Shown: positions 35,129 through 44,359, numbered from the stretch's first letter. The stretch: 64,000 bases of DNA from Candidatus Competibacteraceae bacterium (GCA_016712625.1 JADJQQ010000029.1:248001-312000); one strand, 5' to 3'. Notes: generated by a model not told the origin, from the sequence alone. A program made the numbers and translations.

Positions 35129-38100
35129 TCAGGCGGACGATGTGACCGCCCCATCGTTGCGGGCGCTTAACATTTGATCGATCCGGGCTAGCAGTTCCGG
35201 CATTTGCATGGGTTTGAACAGCACGGCGTCGGCGCCAGCCGCCAGAATCTGCTGCTTGCTATCCGGATGTTCCATCCCCGTCAACGCCAACACGGGCACG
35301 TTTGGCTGGTGCTGCTTGCGCCACTCCAAGAATTGGAAGCCATCCATGACCGGCATCATGATGTCCAATACAATTAAATCCGGAGTCCAGTGAGACAGTA
35401 GTTCGATGGCCAGTTGGCCGTTGGCGGCGGCGCGGACTTGGTATCCTTCCTTTTGCAAGGATAGCGTGACCAGCCGTTGTATCATCTTGCTATCGTCCAC
35501 CACTAGAATCTGTCGGGCCTCGGCGTGAGGCGAATGGCGATAGCTACGCAGAGAATACTCTTCGGCGTTTTGGCGACCACCGAAACAGGGCAGGTGCAGT
35601 AAGAAGCGCATTCCCTTGCCCAGCGTGCTGCCGCCGTGCAGTTGCCCCTTCCAGCCTAGGACTTGGCGGCGGGCGACTCGCAGGCGTCGGAACAGCGGCG
35701 TCGCTTCGCTGTCATCGCTGCTGAGCCAAGCCTGGAATTTGGGGTTTGGTATGCCAAATCCCTGATTGCGAAAATCCCAGATCAACCACTGCTCGCGCTC
35801 GCGCAATTCGACGGTCAGTTCGCTGCCCACCACGGCGTCTTCCAACAGCACCGCCAGCAGAATTTCCAGGACATCTCGCAAGGTATCCGATTCGGCCATG
35901 ACCAGACTGAGCAATTCCGGCGTATCTACCGTGACTTTCACTTGACGCTCGTCGGCCCGTTCGGCCCGTTTGGCGATGGCGGCGCGCAGCGGCGCGCGCG
36001 GCTCGACCGGATAGCTGTCCAGTTGCTGGAGCGCGGTCAAGTCAGTCTGCAAGTACTGTTGCGCCTGATTGATTAAGCCTACCGCGATGGCGATTTGCTG
36101 CTGCAAGATTAACCGCGATGATTTTCGGCGATCCTCATGCCGGCGTTCTTCCTGCATTGAGCCATCGGGCAATTCCATCGCGAACAGCATCGTCTGGAAA
36201 TGATCGCGCAATTGCCGGTGCACTCGCTCGGTCAATTCGGTCTTTATCAGGCTCAGATCATGCAGGGTGGTTACATCAATCAGTTCGAGCAGAACGCCCT
36301 GGAGCTGAAACGGGAGCGCTTCCGCTGCGTCGCTGGGCAGGTACGAGTCTTCGGCCAGCAGTACCGGCTTGGCGCGCAAGGTATAGCGGTGTTGGCTATC
36401 GCCGGGCGCTTTGGCCGGCAGAGCGATCGTCTGGTGGTCCATGAAAACCCGCTGCAAGATCCGGCGTCCGTCGGCAAGCTCCACGCCGCAAAAGGTGGTC
36501 AACAGATCAAGAGCGGTCATTTCATAGGCCGGTACTTGGGTTTGTCGCAGAATGGCTCCCATCGCTTCATTGGTTTGCAGGACCCGGCCGAACGGATTAT
36601 AAAAAATCGCGGCGGTGTCTTTCGCCTGAAAGACCTGTTCCAGTCGATACGCTCGCCGCTCAAGGGCCAGCAGGGCTTGGCGCAGCGTGTGAACGTAACT
36701 TTTTTCCCCGCCTTCCAACCGTAAGTAGCGGAGCGTTGCACTGTCAGGTTGCTGGAGCTGTTGCTGCCACAGCAGCCGGTGGTAAAGCATTTCGGCAATC
36801 TGGTCGCGGAAGCTTTCCACCACGCTAAAAAAATCGGGATTGGCGGCAATTTTTTCAGGCGGCGTCCCGAGCACCCAAAAACCCAGCAGTTCGCCGCCAA
36901 ACAGCAACGGGACCAAATATTGATTTGTCGCGGTGTCCGCTTTCAGGAACCGACGCTGCTCCAGGCGCAGCGCCCGCCGTTCGGTTATGGCGTCGCTGTA
37001 AGGCGGCCGGCGGCAATCTCGCCGCTGCTCGTCGATATCGGCGAACGCACAATTCAGGACGGCGATCTCTCGGACGTAAAATCGATTGGGAATCCGCTCT
37101 AGAAAGACCAGCCAACTGAGATCCAAGGTCTGCCGGACCAGGGCGACCACCTGTTCCCAGGGTTCTGTGGAAGCGTAAAAGCCGGGAAAGACAGCCTGTT
37201 CGCGCGATTGGCTGGACAGGCTGAGCGCCAGCGAACGCAGCGCCTGATCCTCGACCAGCGCTTGATGCCAGAACACCAAGATGAAGGCCGCGATTTGAAT
37301 CACGATCAGCGCCGTTACCGGTGGCCACCGTTGGCCATGGATCAGCAGTAACCAGGCCGCTACCGCATACAGCAACAGAAAACCACCGGTGACCCACAGT
37401 TTGAAGGACAGTCCTCCCCACTGATAAATAATGAGGTTGGCCAGCGCGGCCAAGATGAGGAGGGCAACGATCAGCGGCGGAGATAACAACTGAATGGGTT
37501 GGTTGTGGAGCAAGGTTTCCAGTGCATAGCCTTGGAATTTCAGCAGCGATATGCCGGAGTCGGTGGCCTGTTCCAGCGGGGTATGGAAGCGCGGTGTGAG
37601 CGGTTGGGGTAGCAAGCCAAGCAAGACGCTGCGCCCCCGCACCAGATCGGGGATCAGACCATTCCCCAGCACGCGCGCCAGTCCGACCATTGGCAGATAG
37701 TGAGCGCCTCCCTGAAAGTTGACCCAGTACAACCGATCCGGCAAAGATGGCGAAGTGGGGGCGAGTTGATGGGCCGCGGCGGCTTCGAATGCGGGATACT
37801 GTTGGCCTTGTAGGGTATGCCAGGCGTACTGGCGGCGATAAATGCCATGGTTGGCTGGCGGCAAGGTCATCACGCCAAATGACGGTTCGCGTTTGAGCGT
37901 GCTGACCACCGCCGGCCAGGGTTCTAACCGGGCTTCGTTGGCGTCGCCGGACGGGCTGGCGACGATGCCGCGGCCGAAGATAACGTTACCCGCCGCGATC
38001 GCCTGCTCGTAGAAGCGCAGCGAAGCGTTGGGGGGTAGAAACCCGAACAGAATTTGCCGGGCCTCCAATTGTTTGAGGGTTTCCAGCACCTGCAGCCAGG

Positions 38101-38326
38101 ACGGATCGCCCGCATCGCGATCCTTGGAGTCAACCGTGATCAGCAGTACGCTGGGCGTGCTTGAGCGAGTGGGGCTGTGGCGCACGGCCAAGTCATAAAG
38201 CATTGCGTCAGGAAGCTGAAAAAAGCCAATAAAGTGTAATATCGATGTTGCTGTTACTATGACGATAGCAAGAGTGACTCCATTGTAAGGAGGCTTTAAT
38301 GTCTCTAAAAAATTACGAACGGGCAT
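35129..38326 (-). CDS. CHASE2 sensor with degenerate kinase and receiver domain
   Basis: A 1065-residue signalling protein, first gene of the PGA-like operon. One N-terminal helix, a CHASE2-type extracytoplasmic domain (about 35-285, with 'DLAVRHSPTR..TPSVLLITVDSKD' and 'YALETLLHN'), and three helices (about 285-355) are followed by a GAF/PAS-like region (380-700). The kinase-like part is odd: I find no H-box His with the usual 'H.LRTP' context, the N-box reads LAVLLEDAV without Asn, and the G1 box reads RNQGFGIP. The C-terminal receiver is intact: VVDDSKM, phospho-acceptor Asp in LIVLDIMMP, Thr in ALTG and Lys in LFKP. It ends without an output domain. It probably controls polymer synthesis by protein contact. 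Confidence 0.85.
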   Translation of the reverse strand: MPVRNFLETLKPPYNGVTLAIVIVTATSILHFIGFFQLPDAMLYDLAVRHSPTRSSTPSVLLITVDSKDRDAGDPSWLQVLETLKQLEARQILFGFLPPNASLRFYEQAIAAGNVIFGRGIVASPSGDANEARLEPWPAVVSTLKREPSFGVMTLPPANHGIYRRQYAWHTLQGQQYPAFEAAAAHQLAPTSPSLPDRLYWVNFQGGAHYLPMVGLARVLGNGLIPDLVRGRSVLLGLLPQPLTPRFHTPLEQATDSGISLLKFQGYALETLLHNQPIQLLSPPLIVALLILAALANLIIYQWGGLSFKLWVTGGFLLLYAVAAWLLLIHGQRWPPVTALIVIQIAAFILVFWHQALVEDQALRSLALSLSSQSREQAVFPGFYASTEPWEQVVALVRQTLDLSWLVFLERIPNRFYVREIAVLNCAFADIDEQRRDCRRPPYSDAITERRALRLEQRRFLKADTATNQYLVPLLFGGELLGFWVLGTPPEKIAANPDFFSVVESFRDQIAEMLYHRLLWQQQLQQPDSATLRYLRLEGGEKSYVHTLRQALLALERRAYRLEQVFQAKDTAAIFYNPFGRVLQTNEAMGAILRQTQVPAYEMTALDLLTTFCGVELADGRRILQRVFMDHQTIALPAKAPGDSQHRYTLRAKPVLLAEDSYLPSDAAEALPFQLQGVLLELIDVTTLHDLSLIKTELTERVHRQLRDHFQTMLFAMELPDGSMQEERRHEDRRKSSRLILQQQIAIAVGLINQAQQYLQTDLTALQQLDSYPVEPRAPLRAAIAKRAERADERQVKVTVDTPELLSLVMAESDTLRDVLEILLAVLLEDAVVGSELTVELREREQWLIWDFRNQGFGIPNPKFQAWLSSDDSEATPLFRRLRVARRQVLGWKGQLHGGSTLGKGMRFLLHLPCFGGRQNAEEYSLRSYRHSPHAEARQILVVDDSKMIQRLVTLSLQKEGYQVRAAANGQLAIELLSHWTPDLIVLDIMMPVMDGFQFLEWRKQHQPNVPVLALTGMEHPDSKQQILAAGADAVLFKPMQMPELLARIDQMLSARNDGAVTSSA

Positions 38327-38618
38327 TATTAAAATTCGTTCCTAACGCTTGCTGGAATCGTCATAAAAAGATAAAACAATTTTACTTGTACCATATTAAT
38401 TAATCATGTAAGACAGAGCGGAATAAAACTTTAAAAAACTGGATACGCGCGGGCTTGCGGCGGATCTAATCGGCAAAATACAGCATTTTTCTAATCGGCA
38501 TTGAGAGTCTATGTCAAAATTAAATGAATGAATTTTTTATAAATATTGAGAATCTCTTGCCAAGTTCTTTTAGGGGAGAGAGGATTTCCGTACACGCTCT
38601 AAGCCCTTTTGGCCTTCA
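38327..38618. other. AT-rich divergent promoter region
   Basis: 292 bases between the start of the leftward PGA-like operon and the rightward desulfurase-like gene. It is AT-rich, with TTAATTAA near 38396, and must carry promoters for both directions. A short direct repeat lies inside it (separate entry). I could not place a convincing -35/-10 pair. Confidence 0.5.
38466..38500. repeat. Direct repeat CTAATCGGCA, 25-bp spacing
   Basis: CTAATCGGCA occurs at 38466-38475 and again at 38491-38500, both perfect, in the divergent promoter region. Possible paired binding site for a regulator of the PGA-like operon or the desulfurase-like gene. Confidence 0.5.
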
Positions 38619-40115
38619 ATGGGAGCCGAGGTGCAAAAAACCACTCGGATCGGTGCTTTCCAGCCGGAGTTCGTCGGACTTGATACCTGTTATCGGCTGG
38701 CTGATGGCCGGTTCACCCGCCGACATTATCTTGATTCAGCGGCCTCCACGCTGGCGTTGCGCGGCGCCCGGCAAGTGGCCGATGAGTTACTCCGACACTA
38801 TGCCAACACGCATAGCCAACTGCATTTTTCCGCTCGGATCGTCAGTGAGGCCTACGGATGGGCGCACGCCCGGATGCTGGAATTCGTCAGTGCCGATCCA
38901 GGATGTTACACCGCTTTTTTCGCGGGCAGCGGCTGCACCGCCGCGCTGAACCGTTTGGCGCGGGCGCTGGCTGCATCTCGGCCCGAACGGGACCTGGCGC
39001 TGGTTTCCCTGATGGAACATCATGCGAACGACCTACCGCACCGAAAACACGCCGGTCAGGTTTTGCATGTGCCGCTGGTGGGTGAAGCGCCGGAGCTAGG
39101 TCGGGTCGATCTAGCGGCGCTGGAGCGTTTGCTCGAACGGCATCGCGGCCGAGTCAATTGTGTCGCTGTATCCGCGGCCAGCAACGTCACCGGCGTCATC
39201 AATCCAGTTCACGACATTGCGGCGCTGGCGCACGCGCATGACGCCTGGGTGGTGGTGGACGCCTCTCAGTATCTGGCGCATGCGCCCTTAGCCATCAGCG
39301 ATACCGGCGCTGTCGAGCGGGCTTTGGACGCGGTGGTTTTTTCCGGACACAAGCTGTATGCGCCGGGATCGCCAGGCGTCGCGGTGACGCGGCGAGCCTT
39401 GCTGGAAAATCAAGAGCCGGATGAAGTAGGCGGCGGCATGGTGGACGATGTGTATCTGAGCGGCTATCGAGTTACCGACCGATTTCCGGATCGCGAGGAG
39501 GCCGGTACCCCTAATATCATCGGCGCGGTGCAGCTCGGCGCGGTGGTGAAACTATTGCAGCGCCTTGGCATGAAGCGGGTTCATGCGGTGGAACAGCGGC
39601 GTTTACAGCGGTTGCTGACCGGATTATCGGCCGTGCCGGGAGTACGGATTTACGGCGATCTCGATCTCGAACGGACGCCGCGTGTCGGCACGGTGGCTTT
39701 CAACCTGGCGGGGCTGGAACACGGCCTGGCGACAGCGGTATTGAATGACTATCACAACGTCGCGGTACGGAACGGCTGTTTCTGCGCCCATCCCTATGTG
39801 CGCGAACTGCTCAAACCGGAATTGTGGGCGCTCGATCTCGATCCTGACGCCGCGGACGCCGCTTCACTGCTCGAACGACGGCAAGGCATGGTGCGAGCTA
39901 GTCTGGGTTTGTACACCACGGATGATGACATCGACGCTCTGTTGGCTGGCGTCCGTGATCTGCTGGCGAGACCTGATTATTACCGGGATCTGTATGAGCC
40001 GGACGCCAGCGCTAATTTCCAACATCGCACCTTTAAAATCCCGGTGGAGGCCTTATTTGATCCAGAAGCCGAGCTGGAGCGAATCTTCGATGGCCAACTT
40101 AGGAATGAAAAGTGA
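38619..40115 (+). CDS. Class-V aminotransferase fold enzyme, cysteine-desulfurase-like
   Basis: A 498-residue PLP enzyme of the NifS/SufS-like class V family. Visible elements are 'RHYLDSAASTLALRGA' (36-51), the cofactor loop 'FAGSGCTAALN' (101-111), 'MEHHAND' with PLP-stacking His (about 134-135), 'VVVDASQYLAH' with Asp214, and the PLP lysine Lys245 in FSGHKLYAPG. A late 'RNGCFCAHPYV' loop (about 385-395) has two Cys where desulfurases hold the persulfide Cys. It is longer than SufS (about 410), with an extra C-terminal 50 residues. ATG 38619 has no ribosome site; GTG 38631 has GGGAG five bases upstream and is equally possible. No iron-sulfur genes are nearby, so the substrate is open. Confidence 0.8.
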   Translation: MGAEVQKTTRIGAFQPEFVGLDTCYRLADGRFTRRHYLDSAASTLALRGARQVADELLRHYANTHSQLHFSARIVSEAYGWAHARMLEFVSADPGCYTAFFAGSGCTAALNRLARALAASRPERDLALVSLMEHHANDLPHRKHAGQVLHVPLVGEAPELGRVDLAALERLLERHRGRVNCVAVSAASNVTGVINPVHDIAALAHAHDAWVVVDASQYLAHAPLAISDTGAVERALDAVVFSGHKLYAPGSPGVAVTRRALLENQEPDEVGGGMVDDVYLSGYRVTDRFPDREEAGTPNIIGAVQLGAVVKLLQRLGMKRVHAVEQRRLQRLLTGLSAVPGVRIYGDLDLERTPRVGTVAFNLAGLEHGLATAVLNDYHNVAVRNGCFCAHPYVRELLKPELWALDLDPDAADAASLLERRQGMVRASLGLYTTDDDIDALLAGVRDLLARPDYYRDLYEPDASANFQHRTFKIPVEALFDPEAELERIFDGQLRNEK

Positions 40116-40186
40116 CAAACGCCTAAAATACCTGACGCGCCTGTTATAGTAAGCTTCATTACTGACCATTCAGCGAGTCGACCGCC

Positions 40187-40318
40187 ATGCCTGATTTCCT
40201 GCGCAAGTTCATCGGTTTGTTGCTGCTGTTTGCCACTGTGGGCATTGCGGCCTGCCAAGCCATGTTGGTGTCTTGTTCTTCGAGTTTGCCGGCGCTTTCC
40301 TCCATGCTGCCCCACTAA
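40187..40318 (+). CDS. Small lipoprotein or membrane peptide
   Basis: A 43-residue peptide, MPDFLRKFIGLLLLFATVGIAAC..., with one hydrophobic stretch ending in the lipobox-like GIAAC (Cys23) and three more Cys/Ser-rich residues after it. The stop lies 15 bases before the XpaC-like gene start, in the same direction, so it is probably the first member of that operon. Short, without database support from me, but the signal-like N-terminus and position argue for a real gene. Confidence 0.5.
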   Translation: MPDFLRKFIGLLLLFATVGIAACQAMLVSCSSSLPALSSMLPH

Positions 40319-40333
40319 TCGGGAGGGGTAGCC

Positions 40334-41251
40334 ATGGGCCGCCAGCTCTTGCTGACCAGCCTCGGTCTAACGTTGCTGGTTATTCTGATTTTGCTGATCA
40401 AACGGAGATTTCGCCTCATGGCCGAACGTTACCAGCACACACCGGCGCGGTTTCCGACCACCAAGGGCCTAATGGTTTTTTTGTTGCCGTTGCCGGTGCT
40501 GTTCGCGGCCATTGGCGCTCTGGGACGGGGTAATCTAAGTAACCTGTTCGATAACGCGGTATGTTATGGCCTGTTTCTTTGGGGGGCTTTACTGCTGCGG
40601 CGCGGACTGCGGACCGAAGCCGATTACGACCGCCGTCAGGTGGCCAAGGCGCCCTGGCCGCTGAAAACGCTCGGCAGCGGGGTGATCGCGCTGGCAACCG
40701 GGTTGACCGCTTGGAGCAGCGCCCATTACTCGCCACTGATGGCGGTGGTTTTCGCGGGACTAGCGCTATTGGGTTGTTATTTAAGTTATGGCTTTGATCC
40801 GCATGGGGCCAAGCGTTTCACCGACCGAGACGGCGTGGATAGCACCGACCGGGTGATCGAAGCGCTGGCGCAAGCCGAGGACTCCATTGCCGCCATCGAG
40901 CGGGCCACCCGCGATATTCGCAATGCCGAATTCAATAGCCGACTGCGGCGGATCGTAAGCCAAGCCCGCCAAATATTGGCCATGCTGGAGGAAGACCCAC
41001 GCGATTTGCGCCGCGCCCGTAAGTTTCTCAACGTCTATTTGGATGGGGCCAGACAAGTCACCGAAGGCTACGCCAAGACCCATGGCCGGGTCACCGCGCC
41101 GGAACTGGAAGACAATTTCCGCCGGGTGTTAACGACTATCGAAGAAGTCTTTAAAGAGCAGCAGCAGAAATTGCTAGAGACCGATGTCACTGATCTCGAC
41201 GTGCAAATCGAGGTGCTCAACACGCAACTGAAACGGGAAGGAGTGATCTGA
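40334..41251 (+). CDS. XpaC-family protein (5-bromo-4-chloroindolyl phosphate hydrolysis)
   Basis: A 305-residue protein. The N-terminal half has four to five hydrophobic helices (for example LLLTSLGLTLLVILILL and TKGLMVFLLPLPVLFAAIGAL). The C-terminal half (about 155-305) is a long α-helical, partly coiled domain typical of XpaC: 'IEALAQAEDSIAAIERATRDIRNAEFNSRLRRIVSQARQILAMLEEDPRDLRRARKFLNVYLDG'. XpaC proteins co-occur with TelA, as here. Despite the name, the biochemical role is unknown; an envelope-stress role is assumed. GGAGGGG lies just before ATG 40334. It is 117 bases ahead of the TelA gene. Confidence 0.85.
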   Translation: MGRQLLLTSLGLTLLVILILLIKRRFRLMAERYQHTPARFPTTKGLMVFLLPLPVLFAAIGALGRGNLSNLFDNAVCYGLFLWGALLLRRGLRTEADYDRRQVAKAPWPLKTLGSGVIALATGLTAWSSAHYSPLMAVVFAGLALLGCYLSYGFDPHGAKRFTDRDGVDSTDRVIEALAQAEDSIAAIERATRDIRNAEFNSRLRRIVSQARQILAMLEEDPRDLRRARKFLNVYLDGARQVTEGYAKTHGRVTAPELEDNFRRVLTTIEEVFKEQQQKLLETDVTDLDVQIEVLNTQLKREGVI

Positions 41252-41368
41252 TAGGTCGATTCAATGGCGGATTTTAGGTCGAGCAGGTAGCCGACGGAAG
41301 CTTCAACCCCCGCTATGCTTTGTTAAATAGCCTTTCATCAGCTTAAAAGAGTTAAGGAACTGAACGAC

Positions 41369-42553
41369 ATGAGCACGACTCCAGAGTCTATCCCCACCAC
41401 GGCGCTTACCACCAATCCACCCGCCTTGCCGGTGTTGCCGGACGTTTTTGCCGCCGCCGTGCCGCAAGTCCAACAGGATCTAGCCAAGCGCGCTCCAGCG
41501 CCGGCGCAAGACCGCCAGCAAGTCGAAGCGCTGATGAAAGAGCTGGACCTTGGCGATAGCAATTCCATCATCTTCTTTGGCAGCAAGGCGCAAGAACAGC
41601 TCACCACCATTTCCGACAAAATGCTGGAAGGGGTGCGCAATAAGGACACCGGCCCAGCGGGCGCGTCGCTGAACGAAATGGTGGCGGTGCTGCGCGGTTT
41701 CGATCTGGACGAGCTGGACCCCAACAAGAAGGCTGGGTTTTTCAAACGGTTGTTCAACAAGGCCAAGCCGCTGGTCAAAATCGTCCAGCAATATGAGACG
41801 GTGCGCAATCAAATCGACACCATCAGCGATTCGCTGGAGCGGCACAAAACCCAGCTACTGACCGATGTCGCCATGCTGGATCGGCTCTATGACGCCAATC
41901 TCGACTATTTTCATACCTTGGAGCTGTACATCGCCGCCGGCGATGCCAAGCTGCAACAGGTCGATGCCGAGGTATTGCCGGCCATGGAGCGCGAGGTAGC
42001 CGCCGGGGAAGATATGGTAAAAGCCCAAAGCTTGCGTGATTTGCGCGCCAGTCGCGACGATCTGGAGCGGCGGGTTTACGACCTCAAGCTGACCCGCCAA
42101 GTCACCATGCAGAGTTTGCCCAGTATCCGCCTGGTGCAAGAAAACGACAAAGGTTTAATTAATAAGATCAATTCCACCCTGGTCAACACCGTGCCGCTGT
42201 GGCGGCAGCAACTGGCCCAGGCCATCACCATCTACCGTTCCGGCGAGGCGGCCAAGACCGTCAAGGCCGCCACCGATCTCACCAACGATCTCCTGAAATC
42301 CAATGCGGACAATCTGCGGCAGGCCAACGCCCAAACCCGCGCCGAGATTGAACGCGGCGTGTTCGATATCGAAACGGTGAAGCAAGCGAACGAAACCCTG
42401 ATCGCCACCATTGAGGATAGCCTGCGGATTGCCGATGAAGGCCGCCGCCGTCGCAAAGAGGCCACCGCCCAGCTCGAAACGCTGGAAGACGAATTGCGCC
42501 AGGCGCTGTCCGCCGCTCACGCCCGACCGCAACCGCCTGCCGGAGGTCGCTAG
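41369..42553 (+). CDS. TelA-family toxic anion resistance protein
   Basis: A 394-residue cytoplasmic α-helical protein of the TelA/KlaA family, linked to tellurite and other toxic-anion or antibiotic tolerance. Typical blocks are 'LDLGDSNSIIFFGSKAQEQLTTISDKML' (about 51-78), 'GFFKRLFNKAKPLVKIVQQYETVRNQIDTI' (about 129-158), and the long helices up to 'ANAQTRAEIERGVFDIETVKQANETLIATIEDSLRIADEGRRRR', a near-signature of TelA. The length is normal. AAGGA lies 10 bases upstream of ATG 41369. The next gene starts two bases after its stop, so the two are translationally linked. Confidence 0.92.
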   Translation: MSTTPESIPTTALTTNPPALPVLPDVFAAAVPQVQQDLAKRAPAPAQDRQQVEALMKELDLGDSNSIIFFGSKAQEQLTTISDKMLEGVRNKDTGPAGASLNEMVAVLRGFDLDELDPNKKAGFFKRLFNKAKPLVKIVQQYETVRNQIDTISDSLERHKTQLLTDVAMLDRLYDANLDYFHTLELYIAAGDAKLQQVDAEVLPAMEREVAAGEDMVKAQSLRDLRASRDDLERRVYDLKLTRQVTMQSLPSIRLVQENDKGLINKINSTLVNTVPLWRQQLAQAITIYRSGEAAKTVKAATDLTNDLLKSNADNLRQANAQTRAEIERGVFDIETVKQANETLIATIEDSLRIADEGRRRRKEATAQLETLEDELRQALSAAHARPQPPAGGR

Positions 42554-42555
42554 CC

Positions 42556-43665
42556 ATGGCTTTGTGGGACAAGTTGCTCGGTGAATTCGTCGATGTCATT
42601 CAATGGACCGATTCTTCCAACGATACCCTGGTGTACCGCTTCGAGCGTTACGGCAACGAAATCAAGTACGGGGCCAAGCTGACGGTGCGGGAAGGGCAGG
42701 TGGCGGTATTCGTGAATGAAGGCCAGCTCGCCGATACCTTTCAACCCGGCATGTACGAGCTGAAAACCAACAACATGCCTCTGCTGTCGACCTTGCAAGC
42801 GTGGCCCCACGGCTTCGAGAGTCCGTTTAAGGCGGAGGTCTATTTCTTCAGCGTCCGCCGCTTCACCGACCTGAAGTGGGGGACGCAAAATCCGGTGATG
42901 CTGCGCGATGCCGAATTCGGGCCGATCCGGCTGCGGGCATTTGGAAGTTACGCAATCCGGATCAAGGACGCGCCGCTTTTCTTGCGCGAGATCGTTGGCA
43001 CCGACGGCAATTTTACGACCGATGAAATCACCAACCAATTGCGCAATATGGTGGTGTCGCGCTTTACCAACATCCTTGGCCAGTCGAAAATTCCGGCGCT
43101 TGATTTAGCGGGTAACTACGATCAGCTTGGCCAGTTTTTGCTGCAACGGATCGCTCCAGAGTTTGCGGCGGTCGGCTTGGAACTGACCAATCTGTTGGTC
43201 GAGAACATTTCCTTGCCCAAGGAAGTGGAAGCGGCCTTGGACAAGCGCAGCAGCATGGGCATCGTTGGTAATCTCGATCAGTATACCCAGTTTCAGGCGG
43301 CGGAAGCCTTGCGTGAGGCGGCGGCCAATCCCGGCGGTGGCTCCGAGGCGATGAACATGGGACTTGGGCTGGCGATGGCGCAACGCTTGAACGAGGCGCT
43401 GGCCCGACCGGCGCAACCGACGCCGTCACCCGCGCCGGCGGCTCCGCCGCCCTTACCCGCCGCCACCCGCTATTTCGTGGCGGTGAACAACCAGCAAACC
43501 GGGCCGTTTAGCATGGATGACCTGCAACAGCAGGCGCGAAGCGGCCAATTGACCCGCACCACTCTGGTGTGGACCCAAGGCATGGCGAGTTGGACCCCAG
43601 CAGGCGACGTAACGGAATTAAATGCGCTGCTTACCAACATGCCGCCTCCCTTGCCCAATGCTTGA
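42556..43665 (+). CDS. SPFH-domain protein with C-terminal GYF_2 domain
   Basis: A 369-residue protein like Bacillus YdjI. Residues 1-250 are an SPFH/virion-core-like domain (MALWDKLLGEFVDVIQW, 'ERYGNEIKYGAKLTVREGQVAVFVNEGQLADTFQPGMYEL', 'LENISLPKEVEAALDKR'). A Pro/Ala-rich linker (about 290-312) leads to a GYF_2 domain: RYFVAVNNQQTGPFSMDDL ... LVWTQGMASWTPAGDV, which binds Pro-rich peptides, possibly its own linker or ends. It has no membrane helix. XpaC, TelA and YdjI-type genes recur together in many bacteria and are thought to act on membrane stress. It starts 2 bases after the TelA stop. Confidence 0.88.
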   Translation: MALWDKLLGEFVDVIQWTDSSNDTLVYRFERYGNEIKYGAKLTVREGQVAVFVNEGQLADTFQPGMYELKTNNMPLLSTLQAWPHGFESPFKAEVYFFSVRRFTDLKWGTQNPVMLRDAEFGPIRLRAFGSYAIRIKDAPLFLREIVGTDGNFTTDEITNQLRNMVVSRFTNILGQSKIPALDLAGNYDQLGQFLLQRIAPEFAAVGLELTNLLVENISLPKEVEAALDKRSSMGIVGNLDQYTQFQAAEALREAAANPGGGSEAMNMGLGLAMAQRLNEALARPAQPTPSPAPAAPPPLPAATRYFVAVNNQQTGPFSMDDLQQQARSGQLTRTTLVWTQGMASWTPAGDVTELNALLTNMPPPLPNA

Positions 43666-43742
43666 ATAGCCCGAATCAGGCAGGCATTGGTTTTCGAGTA
43701 ATCTCATTTTTTCACGCAACTCAGCGATCATGGGAGATTGAA

Positions 43743-44177
43743 ATGGGACTTTTTGACTTCGTTATCAACCAGGGTAAAAAACTGTTCGGTAAGGACGACA
43801 ATGATCCGGCCGCCAAAATCAAGGAAGAAATCGAAGCCGCCAATCCGGGCGTCAAGAATCTGGACGTCAAGTTCAAAGACGGCCAAGTTCAACTTTCTGG
43901 AGACGCGATAACCCCGGAAGCCATGGAAAAAGCGGTTTTGATGGCCGGAAACGTTCAAGGCGTACAGAACGTTTCGGCTGATGGGATAAAAGCACCGCCG
44001 CAGACGGGCAACGTGGAATATTACACCATTGCATCGGGCGACACGCTGTCGTCCATCGCCAAGAAATACTTGGGCGACGCTTCGGCGTATCCCAAGATTT
44101 TCGAAGCCAACCGCGAAGTGATTCAACACCCCGACAAGATTTATGTCGGTCAAAAAATTCGCATCCCGCTGGGATAA
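43743..44177 (+). CDS. kbp: BON-LysM protein, Kbp (YgaU)-like
   Basis: A 144-residue protein with the two-domain plan of E. coli Kbp (149 residues), a cytoplasmic K+-binding protein: an N-terminal BON domain (about 20-85, 'VKNLDVKFKDGQVQLSGDAITPEAMEKAVLMAGNVQGVQNV') and a C-terminal LysM (about 95-143, 'YYTIASGDTLSSIAKKYLGDASAYPKIFEANREVI..PDKIYVGQKIRIP'). The N-terminus MGLFDFVINQGKKLF is the family hallmark. GGGAGA precedes ATG 43743. A strong hairpin follows the stop. It sits in the same direction after the SPFH gene, in an apparent stress cluster. Confidence 0.93.
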   Translation: MGLFDFVINQGKKLFGKDDNDPAAKIKEEIEAANPGVKNLDVKFKDGQVQLSGDAITPEAMEKAVLMAGNVQGVQNVSADGIKAPPQTGNVEYYTIASGDTLSSIAKKYLGDASAYPKIFEANREVIQHPDKIYVGQKIRIPLG

Positions 44178-44203
44178 GAATGCTTGAGTGTGCGGTGCGT
44201 TAA

Positions 44204-44237
44204 GCTATTGGGGCGACGATTCTGTCGCCCCAATAGC
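44204..44237. terminator. Perfect 14-bp hairpin after the Kbp gene
   Basis: Arms 44204-44217 and 44224-44237 pair over 14 bp with a six-base loop (GCTATTGGGGCGAC / GTCGCCCCAATAGC). No T-run follows, so it may stabilise or process mRNA, or act as a weak terminator between the Kbp-like and TerB-like genes. Confidence 0.6.
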
Positions 44238-44359
44238 CACGGGAGCGACCTGAAAGATGAAAACAGCATCGCTCCTATCGCCATCTAACAATTCTGTGGA
44301 ATGGTGACGCATCGTGGGCGCTAGCCTCCTAACCACCAAAACTTAACGAGGATCATGGA

